Shown here: positions 1 through 6,213 of the stretch, piece after piece
How positions within the stretch are numbered: the stretch's first letter is position 1
Layout: each line of letters starts with the position of its first letter
Assembly (NCBI GenBank): GCA_015143735.1
Contig: VKHC01000683.1
Span: 1 to 10,194, forward strand
Direction of reading: 5' to 3'
Origin: Synura sp. LO234KE
Taxonomy: Eukaryota; Sar; Synurophyceae; Synurales; Mallomonadaceae
Length of the DNA stretch: 10,194 nucleotides
Translations under genes and position numbers: made by a program
Notes under the pieces: model-generated
Told to the model about the DNA's origin: nothing
Seen by the model: the letters and a program-made list of their open reading frames with translations, nothing else
Database searches by the model: none

Positions 1-1227
1 CAGATTAAGCCCGGGGAAATGCAGGGTGGAGGAGGGTCTGGGGTTGGGCTGAGTTTATGCAAACAGATTGTGGAGCTACATGATGGGACAATCAAGTGCA
101 CGAGTGAGGTGGGACAGGGCGCTACGTTCAGCTTCATTATTCCGTTCAAAATCCACGTTGATAATTTGCTACAAGATTGTAATAATAATATGGAGAGCAA
201 AAGTGTGCGTGTGGAAGAAGAGGTAAAACCTCCGAAGAGATCCCCGGTACAGTCGAGTTATTTCCAACTTGTTGGTATCGGTGACGTTTCCATTACGGGC
301 GAGGAGGGGGAGCTTGGGCTACTCACACTGTGCGACAAAGAAATTCTCCCGAAATCCAAAGCTTCTTCTATCCGACAGTCTGTAGTCTTCAAGAGTCACG
401 ATGAGAGAAAGAGTGGTACGCTACTAGAGAACGCACTCTGTGCGTGTTTGGGTACTAACGAGGATTCTGGAACCGTTGCGTGCCCCCAGGATCACTGGCA
501 TATTCTCCTCGTAGATGGTAAGAGAAATGGGGGGAAGTGCTGATGACTCTTACTATATTTCATATATGAAAGTGCTTCTAAGTGTGTTACACGGTAATGT
601 TTTATCGTTTCAGATTCTGCAGTTAACCTACAATTACTTTCCAAGTTGCTTGAGAAGAGAGGTTTCTCGTGCGACAAAGCAGCTGATGGTTTACAAGCTC
701 TAGAAGCCGTTGAAAGAAGGGTTGAGAATAAACCCTACGACGTGATTTTTATGGACTCCAATATGCCTAATATGGTGAGTAAGCGTACCATCGCTTGTGA
801 CGCGATCCCTTTTCCGGAGGGATTCGTTCACATAACTGTACTATACTGTTATTGATATAATATTTGGTTCCACGTTCGACCTGGGGCAGGATGGATTAAC
901 TGCCACCAAGGCTTTGCGGGAAAGGGGATTTGATCGTCTCATCATCGGGTTAACAGGTGCGCAGAATCGAGCACTCACTGCTCTTAAATATATTCATTAT
1001 TTTGATAACCTTTTATGGATATAGGGAGTGTAATGGAGGATGATGTGACTGCTTTTATTGCGGCCGGTGCGGATGGAGTATTCTCGAAACCGCTGCAATC
1101 GGATCAGTTGAATGAATTTGTTCTGTTTCTTAAGAAGAACGGAAACGGGCGACTGCTAGGACCTTCTCAGGATACAGCGTCTGTAGGCAAATTTCCATTC
1201 CTGCGATCTTCCACTGCTTGCGAGTAG
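1..1227 (+). CDS. Hybrid sensor histidine kinase, C-terminal part (HATPase end, linker, receiver), four exons, 5' end outside window
   Basis: Exons at 1-517, 614-774, 890-956 and 1025-1227 join in frame to 315 residues ending at a TAG. Seen: residues 1-51 are the last part of a GHKL ATPase domain, with the G2-type box GGGGSGVGL at 9-17 followed by LCKQIVELHDGTI and a closing TFSFIIPF. A low-complexity linker of about 115 residues follows. Residues 166-285 form a full receiver: HILLVDD with the acidic pair Asp172/Asp173, phosphoacceptor Asp220 in FMDSNMPNM, Thr248 in IIGLTG and Lys270 in SKPL. Known of the family: the kinase autophosphorylates on a His in the DHp domain (upstream of this window) and passes the phosphate to the receiver Asp, usually onward through an HPt protein. 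The tail after the receiver (about 30 residues) has no domain. The receiver appears intact and functional. The sensor type cannot be told because the N-terminus is missing. Confidence 0.93.
518..613 (+). other. Intron 1 of the hybrid kinase gene (96 bp, phase 1)
   Basis: It starts GTAAGA and ends TTTATCGTTTCAG, a good pyrimidine tract and acceptor. Read through, it stops the frame at the TGA at 541-543. Removed, it joins gat-g to at-tct and restores the paired aspartates of the receiver (LLVDDSAVNLQLL). The intron therefore interrupts the codon of the second catalytic Asp. Confidence 0.92.
775..889 (+). other. Intron 2 of the hybrid kinase gene (115 bp, phase 0)
   Basis: It starts GTGAGT right after the ATG that closes NMPNM and ends CTGGGGCAG before GAT GGA. 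Removal gives NMPNM-DGLTATKALRERGF, the normal receiver continuation after the phosphorylated Asp. The acceptor has a weak pyrimidine tract, but no nearby alternative preserves the family pattern. Confidence 0.9.
957..1024 (+). other. Intron 3 of the hybrid kinase gene (68 bp, phase 1)
   Basis: It starts GTGCGC and ends TTATGGATATAG. Removal joins aca-g to gg-agt and gives LTGSVMEDDVTAF, the expected segment from the conserved Thr into receiver helix 4. The ATG at 1015 lies inside this intron and is not a start codon. Confidence 0.88.
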
Positions 1228-1969
1228 ATTATCATATGTGCGTAGTCTAGCACAGGCGACGGCCCCGGGAACCTTAATTACGGCATAGGATATGCGATAA
1301 TGGTGCTATGTAATGTGATCCAACGATATGCCAAAGTTGTAAACAGGCCCAAATTATAGATTGTCCGCAGAAAAAACTTGGTTCACACCTCCTTAGTGAC
1401 CTTTTCGGTTAACTATGACGTTATATTTTGTTCAGTATATGATGATGCTACATCTCTGTGCCAATCGTTAATTTACTTCAAGATAACATGGTACAAAAGA
1501 TCATTTTGGCTATCATTTATGATATTAAGATAAGCTCATTCTTGCTCTCGAAAATCTGAATTCCTCTGTAGCACCATAGAGAAACTTTTCTCCCGAAGAT
1601 CTCACTTTTTAATTATTACAGGTGATAGACGAGAGGCAGGCTTTCTATCATGCAGATTGTCCAATAATAAAGAGCTCGTGTCACCTGAATAAGAACTTTG
1701 TGAGCGGCCGCATCCGCTGTTGTATTAGCCAACTACACCCGGAATATTGCTGGAATTACATTAGGCGCTATAACACGATTGCTAAACAACCGTCCATTGT
1801 CCGGCTACAGGCATCGCGCTGTAGCGATGTCCAATATAACCGATGACCAAACCCGGTCCTCCTCGGTAAAACAAATCACTATCGGCTGTCGTGGCGGGTG
1901 TACGTACTTACGGTTGTGTTACGGTGGCTGCAGTAGTTCCGCTAAAGTGGTGGCTATAATTCCAACTAG
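1228..1969. other. Intergenic stretch after the kinase; no recognised gene
   Basis: This stretch begins with the 3' UTR side of the kinase gene. No clear AATAAA-type signal stands out right after the stop. From 1300 to 1620 it is AT-rich with frequent stops in all frames. At 1607-1620 a pyrimidine/AT tract ends in ATTATTACAG and is followed by an open frame on + from 1621 to 1843 (start-less except for a GTG, Cys-rich, unrecognised). This could be an exon of an unidentified gene but has no supporting homology. A small inverted repeat CATCGC/GCGATG lies at 1812-1829. Confidence 0.4.
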
Positions 1970-2239
1970 TTAGAGGGATCGCGCATTCACAATCTGGGGA
2001 GGGCATTCCTACCAGACGAGCGCTACCCATGTCATCGAAGCGATGCGGCAAGAAAGTTCCAAGATCCCAATTGGAACTATAGAAGCAATTCGAGCGAGAC
2101 TAAAGGTCTGCAAAAGAAAGAACAAGCTTCGAAGCGAGAGACTACCTTGGACAGAATATTGACCTCTAGGAGCAATTTCAATCGAGAAAACATTCTATTC
2201 TTGGTAGAGAATACTTATGCTCACGTAGAACTTGCATGA
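1970..2239 (+). other. Overlapping start-less open frames, unrecognised
   Basis: One frame is open from 1970 to the TGA at 2237-2239 with no Met codon (about 89 codons, polar, rich in Ser, Asn, Arg and Glu). A second + frame is open from 1974 to about 2159 and reads like a charged helical segment (for example THVIEAMRQESSKIPIG). Both begin after stops near a possible acceptor CTAG at 1966-1969. I recognise neither. They may be an exon or a remnant of a decayed gene, or chance. At most one of the two could be real. An inverted repeat GTTCCAA/TTGGAAC sits at 2056-2077. Confidence 0.15.
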
Positions 2240-2860
2240 TCACGGGACAAGAAAACAGGAACCCAAACCCGCCCTCCTGAGAGACCGTCCACGTGTGGAA
2301 ATAACGACTCCCTTGAAAAAATGCCGGAGTGGAAGGCTACTGGGTGGCAAGTGCGGCTACTAAAATCCGAATAGGGACCCGACTCCGTCACCAACCACAC
2401 CTTCTGCTTCGAGTCCGAAGGGAAGCATAATAGCATGGGTGAAGGAGGAGGAATGGGAGGGCGGAACAAAGGGGGGAAGGGGAGCCTACTTGAGGGGGAA
2501 AGAGAGCGACAGAAGAAACTGGGAGGTATTGGGAAGGGTCAAGGAGTTGAGGGCGCGGGAGAGGTTGAAAGGATCCATTAGGGGAGTGTCAGATGGTGGA
2601 CTGCGAACATAACGCGATGGGCGGGACTGGGTGAGGGTAAGGGAGACAGCCAAAAGGGCGGTAGTCGGAGAGGAAAGCAGCAGTGTGGAGGATAAGGGGG
2701 ACGAGGGAAGGGAGCGCGAGATATGCTGGTCACAAAGGAGTGCGAGGAGAGCGAGAAGAACGAGGAGTGGGCTATGCTGAGAACCGATGCAGGCTCGCTA
2801 GGAGCAAAATCAAGCGACGGGTCGGGAAGATGGAAACGGCTGTAATACGGCAGTGTAGCT
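2240..2860. other. Purine-rich (+ strand) low-complexity region
   Basis: From about 2430 to 2900 the + strand is dominated by G and A, with runs such as GGGGGGAAGGGGAG (around 2470) and repeated GGAG/GAGAG/AAGGG words. Thymine is scarce. The opposite strand therefore shows stop-poor pyrimidine frames that should not be trusted as genes. Part of it could be the eroded 5' portion of the O-methyltransferase relic that follows, but I see no supporting motif before 2866. Confidence 0.5.
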
Positions 2861-2865
2861 GAGAT

Positions 2866-3100
2866 GGAACTGGGGCGGCGGTGTGAAGGAGTCAGTGCAA
2901 GGCGGGGCTCACGGCTGAGAGGAGCGCCGTGTATATCGACGAGATTACGGTCTCCATGACAGAGGGGTTTGCCGACAAGATATGGTCACTGGCAGCTTGC
3001 AGCAAGATGTGAATTGTATTGTCCAGGGGAATATAGAATTTGGTTTTATTGACGCCGATAAGACGACGAACACGACGAGCAAGAGCTGGACGTATACATG
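2866..3100 (+). pseudogene. Broken O-methyltransferase fragment (caffeoyl-CoA O-methyltransferase-like, class I SAM-dependent)
   Basis: Seen: one + frame reads GTGAAV (2869-2883), a TGA at 2884-2886, then a segment ending GLTAERSAVYIDEIT (2908-2949) and TEGFADKI (2959-2982). The frame then shifts by one at about 2982 and continues MVTGSLQQDVNCIVQGN, IEFG and FIDADKT (FIDADK at 3045-3062). Known of the family: these enzymes bind SAM through an E-(I/L)-G-T-x-x-G motif I, have an acidic residue at the end of the next strand, a xADKI segment, and the FIDADK metal/SAM loop about 21-25 residues later. The order and spacing here match. After FIDADK the match fades, with possible continuation in another frame at 3067-3105. 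Missing are an intact motif I (the Glu is out of frame), the N-terminal helices and the C-terminal third. I infer a pseudogene. An intron-rich functional gene is less likely because no GT-AG pair explains the shift at 2982. Confidence 0.5.
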
Positions 3101-3432
3101 GTCTGAAGTTTGTGTGTTTTGTGTTTCCGACACAAAGCACATCTTAGCTTTTATCTACTCTGGCTCGCGCGTGGTACTACCTAAGAATTTGCTGAAAAGT
3201 TCCTAGATCACCGACAGTTATGCCCTCAAACTTATGGATTCCACCAAGTCCCGTTTCCGCAAAAGCGTAATTCTCTGGATTACGCTATGTTCAAAAAATA
3301 CAACTACTGGATCTCTACTATCCATGGTCAGTTTTCACTGAAATTTTTTAAACCATTTTATACATCACTAAAACGCTTTAGAACACCATTTTCAAAAAAT
3401 TTCGCCGTGGCAGTGTGTAAAATTTGACCCAA
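3101..3432. other. AT-rich spacer between methyltransferase relic and tandem array
   Basis: No recognised gene. One + frame is open from about 3185 to 3426, but its composition is T/A-rich with homopolymer runs (AATTTTTTAAA near 3345, TTTCAAAAAATTTC near 3390), so I treat it as chance or as very degraded continuation of the methyltransferase region. It runs directly into the diverged first unit of the tandem array. Confidence 0.4.
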
Positions 3433-4265
3433 ACGTGTTATTTTGGGGGGGTCGGCAGACTTAGGGTCGTATAACTTCAGTATTAAGCCTTTCCTTGATT
3501 TAAAATTGATTTCTGCTGATGCGCCTAGTTACACTGAATCAGAAAAGTATATAATTTGCTTAATAATACTCAAAACTCAAAAAGATCTGGGGTGGCAAAG
3601 TTTACACGTCTTTTTGAGAGTATAAACGTGGTTTTGGGGTCATAACTTCCGCTATATTTCGAATCAGTACCAAATATCTATATCTCAGTGTAGCTCTAGG
3701 TACCCTCTACCAAACAAGCTACTGAGCACTTCATATGAACAAATATTAGTGAAGTTCTTGTAATTTTGGACGTTATTTTCAGGGTGAAAAAGTGGTTTTC
3801 GTGTAATAACTTGCGCTATTTTCCGAACTAGCACTAACTATCTATATCCCAGCGTAGCTCTAGCCACCCTTAACCAAACAAACTACTGTACCCGTCATAT
3901 GAATAAATATTAGTGACGATTGGGGAAGTATTCACGTCATTTTGAGAGTAAGAACGTGGTTTTCGTGTAATAACTTCCTCTATATTTCGAACTAGGATTA
4001 AGTATCTATATCCCAGTGTAGCTCTAGCCATCCTGAATCAAACGAACTACTGTGTGCACGTCGTATAAATAAATATTAGAGACTATTGGGCAAGTTTACT
4101 TACCTTTTTGAGAGTAAGAACGTGGTTTGTGCCAGCTTTTCAAGAAATAACTTCCCCTATTTTCCGAACTAGCACTAACTATTTATCTATATCCCAGCGT
4201 AGCTCTAGCCACCCTTAATCAAACAAACTGCTGTACCCGTCATATGAATAAATATTAGTGACGAT
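3433..4265. repeat. Tandem repeat array, basic unit about 164 bp, about 4.7 copies, alternating unit types
   Basis: Using the word TAACTT as anchor, units begin at 3472, 3643, 3807, 3971 and 4148, giving spacings of 171, 164, 164 and 177. A second anchor, TAGCTCTA, occurs at 3691, 3855, 4019 and 4200. Shared blocks are GAGAGTAAGAACGTGGTTTT, a TAACTT...CTATxTTTCCGAACTAG block, TCTATATCCCAG, TAGCTCTAGCCACCCT, CAAACxAACTACTG and CATATGAATAAATATTAG. The first unit is strongly diverged, and the last is cut after about 118 bp at 4265. The third-to-fourth spacing is longer because the fourth anchor is preceded by a small insertion near 4130. Units 2 and 4 are nearly identical, and units 1 and 3 share other variants (see findings). 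This looks like a satellite or the internal repeats of a non-autonomous element. No known family is recognised. Confidence 0.9.
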
Positions 4266-4443
4266 ACCCCGCGTCTCCAAATTTGCTGAACGAAACAATC
4301 AGCAGTTCAGCGTGCAGTACCAATTTCTTCATCGCTTCAGACGACCATTTCTGGCCCGAATTGAGATATCACATTGACCTCCAAATGGCTCCTGCTGCTT
4401 CTTGAGCCAGATTAACCCAGATCAGGAAAAAGCATCGAATTTG
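4255..4443 (-). pseudogene. Minus-strand coding-like fragment ending inside the last repeat unit
   Basis: One minus frame runs from 4443 down to a TAA at 4257-4255, interrupted once by a TGA at 4371-4369. It contains QEAAGAIWRSM before the stop and KWSSEAMKKLVLHAELLIVS after it. The pattern RSM...KW..EAM is faintly like the C-terminal end of a Copia-type integrase core, where R-S-M is followed by a W-x-E-A-hydrophobic block, but the next conserved part (Y..NR.P) is absent, so I do not claim the family. The terminal codons lie in the repeat array, so the frame has been cut by, or fused to, the array. Confidence 0.2.
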
Positions 4444-4988
4444 TCAGGAAATAATTATTTTATTAAGAACCCCAAGTCATCAGCTCGCGCAAAATATCTG
4501 CACCTACAGACTCTTCTAATAATCTAACGAAATAAAATATGAATCATGGGGCAGATTCGCATCTATTTCTAAATTGCCTTGTTGGTACAGATAGGCGCAC
4601 ACAGATGAAATCCATGATTATACTCGAAGTGCATATCCCGACGAACTTCCCGACGAACTAATGTATCTGGTGTTGACGCTGCTGGTCTTCTCAACACTCA
4701 ATTGACCGTGCTGGATTTACCCTCGGCTAATTATCAAGAGCATCTCGATTTTTCTCTCCGACTGGATAGAAAGCAAACTCTTCATGATGCTCGTGCGCAA
4801 ACACGGGGATTTTTTTGCACTATTGCACACCAGGTGCTTTCCTCTAAACCGTGGCCGGGCTTACGAAAACTGCTAAAACAGGAGCGTCGTCGTCAATAGC
4901 AATTAGTATTTTTCCCAAGGTTTCAGTGCGGCGAGAAATATGGCTAACACGATTAGAAACAGACAGGGTCCTTTCTCGGGCCCTGAGT

Positions 4989-5005
4989 GATTCTCTTCGA
5001 GAATC
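4989..5005. repeat. Perfect inverted repeat GATTCTC-TTC-GAGAATC
   Basis: Arms of 7 bp flank a 3-base loop. It lies 21 bases before a second perfect palindrome at 5027-5041. Too short to be a terminator or element end by itself. Confidence 0.7.
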
Positions 5006-5026
5006 ATGTCAGGATCTTCCTGCGGA

Positions 5027-5041
5027 TTCCCACTGTGGGAA
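5027..5041. repeat. Perfect palindrome TTCCCAC-T-GTGGGAA
   Basis: Arms of 7 bp flank a single central base. This symmetry is typical of binding sites for dimeric DNA-binding proteins, but no promoter or gene start is recognisable next to it, so the role is unknown. Confidence 0.7.
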
Positions 5042-5153
5042 ATGCTCAATATCCAGCTCGGTCGCTATTACGACCAAGCATAGAACGGCTCGTATTCATA
5101 TCCTTCAAGCTCTCTTGCTCTTCAATGTCTTCACCTTGCCCAGCTCAAACCTC

Positions 5154-5852
5154 CTAGACTCCCGTCGCAATGGCATACCACTCTTTCCATTGCGGTTTTT
5201 TTCGGTTCTGTTCTTAGCAAACTACGCATACGGGAAATGAGTGCGGTGAGCCTGTCTCATCAATGGCCTCAACATAGAGACTCCTCAAATTGTGTCCTTT
5301 ACGTCCCCGGCGCCTGGTGTAACATTCTAATTTAGTTTTCCGCACCTCCAGAAGTTCACAAGAATTATCCTCACTAGGCCGCGACGGAGACCTTTACTGT
5401 GGAAGTCCCCATCTGCCCTTGTGGCTCTTATCTTGACAACTCCCGATTAGCCATTCTACCATCGCCCTCGGTGACGTCTCGCGTCTTCCTTTCATCTGAG
5501 GCTCCACAACTATTTTTTCTTCGTCTGATACCGCTTTGTTATTCACCTGGGACGACGTTTCTGAATTCTCTTGGTTTTCGGTCTCGAGCTCTCGTAGACG
5601 AATTGGAATGCCTCATTCTCTCAGGGCAGGGATTTTGAAGATTTCTTTGATCCGCTGTGGACTGAAGTGATTGCTCGCGTATAGACCTGACTTGACAAGC
5701 GGCGTATATGTTGGTCGCTACTTTCTCCATTTCTGGTATCACCCTACCGCTTCGTCGGTCTCCGATACTCTTTGGTAAGACCCCATCGATCTCCCTCAGT
5801 GAGCATCATCGGCGCACCAATGGGAAGTTCTTTCTTCGCCTTCTCTATTCTC
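5154..5852 (-). pseudogene. Degenerate minus-strand coding tract, unknown family
   Basis: Seen: directly after a strong acceptor-like sequence on the minus strand (ATCTTTTTACAG, ending at 5853) a frame is open from 5851 to a TAG at 5746-5744, reading for example KAKKELPIGAPMMLTEGDRW. A one-base shift leads into the frame 5742-5539 (EMEKVATNIYAACQ). A third frame runs 5717-5154 with only three internal stops (TGA 5615-5613, TAA 5396-5394, TAA 5216-5214). It contains SNHFSPQRIKEIFKIPALRE, RLRELETENQENSETSS and SDEEKIVVEPQMKG. The protein would be charged, Glu/Lys/Arg-rich and soluble. I do not recognise it. Caution: this strand is purine-rich and T-poor, which lowers stop frequency, so part of the openness may be compositional. 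The best guess is an inactivated gene or element ORF with an upstream intron. Confidence 0.28.
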
Positions 5853-6212
5853 CTGTAAAAAGATGTTAAATTACAGTCCCTTGTCACCCTCCAGCTCGTA
5901 TGGAGACTTCTCCACCCTAGCCAGCGCCTGTTGGTTTGTCTGCCTGGACCAGCTCCCCTCTCCGCTACTTAGGATTTTTTGCGCGTTGTTCTCTGGGCGT
6001 TTAAAAGACTTCAGTGTAGTTGTACGATGGTTAAGCGGGCACTGCCCGCTCACTAGGTTTTCCTGTTTCTCTATGCACATGTGGTCTGCTGTGCTTTCAT
6101 ACTTGAGGCGGGTGACATTACAGCGTATTAACAATTACCAGCAAGTGGCAGTGGGTAAACTGGCCCCCTCCCCATGCTCCCACTACGGGGTTCGCAAGGT
6201 TGTTGATGGGAG
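5853..6212. other. Spacer with hairpins; no recognised gene
   Basis: A + frame (5863-6216) and a - frame (6134-5871) are both open here for 87-118 codons. They mirror each other and neither resembles a known protein, so I call neither. Visible structures are the inverted repeats at 6034-6050 and 6176-6213. Confidence 0.35.
6034..6050. repeat. Perfect inverted repeat AGCGGGC-ACT-GCCCGCT
   Basis: Arms of 7 bp, GC-rich, with a 3-base loop, in otherwise mixed sequence. It would form a stable hairpin in single-stranded DNA or RNA. Function unknown. Confidence 0.75.
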
Positions 6213-6213
6213 C
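6176..6213. repeat. Inverted repeat GCTCCCA / TGGGAGC with 24-base loop
   Basis: Exact 7-bp arms at 6176-6182 and 6207-6213. The 24-base loop contains GGGGTTCGC. A 7-bp stem and a TTCG hint at a tRNA, but the loop is far too short for one. It lies exactly at the 3' edge of the degenerate minus-strand tract that ends at 6213. Confidence 0.6.

Larger units (their letters stand above)
4444..5153. other. Gene-poor stretch with competing weak open frames and two perfect short palindromes
   Basis: From 4444 to 4620 it is AT-rich with no recognised gene. A 12-bp exact tandem duplication, CCCGACGAACT(T/A), sits at 4637-4660. On + there are two open frames, 4618-4899 (93 codons) and 4848-5240 (130 codons, no ATG start). 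On - the region continues the stop-poor character of 5154-5852 (for example a frame at about 4912-5072 with GNPQEDPDMILEENHSGPEK). No family is recognised for any of them, and the two strands cannot both be coding. Confidence 0.3.

Noticed and set aside
1015-1227. Independent small gene starting at the ATG at 1015
   Set aside because: That ATG lies within intron 3. The frame from 1025 is the last exon of the receiver domain.
2221-2469. Pro/Ser-rich minus open frame
   Set aside because: It is an artefact of the G/A-rich + strand, which gives T/C-rich, stop-poor codons on the other strand.
2892-3142. Two minus open frames over the methyltransferase relic
   Set aside because: They are shadows of the + strand sequence, which carries the recognisable motifs.
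3433-4265. CRISPR-like array
   Set aside because: The whole unit is repeated with no short constant repeat alternating with unique spacers, and the context is eukaryotic.
4848-5240. 130-codon + open frame, the longest uninterrupted frame outside the kinase
   Set aside because: It has no ATG at its start, no recognised family, a pyrimidine-rich composition that lowers stop frequency, and the opposite strand reads at least as well.
6176-6213. tRNA-like element with a 7-bp stem and a TTCG
   Set aside because: Only 24 bases lie between the arms, so there is no room for D, anticodon and T arms.
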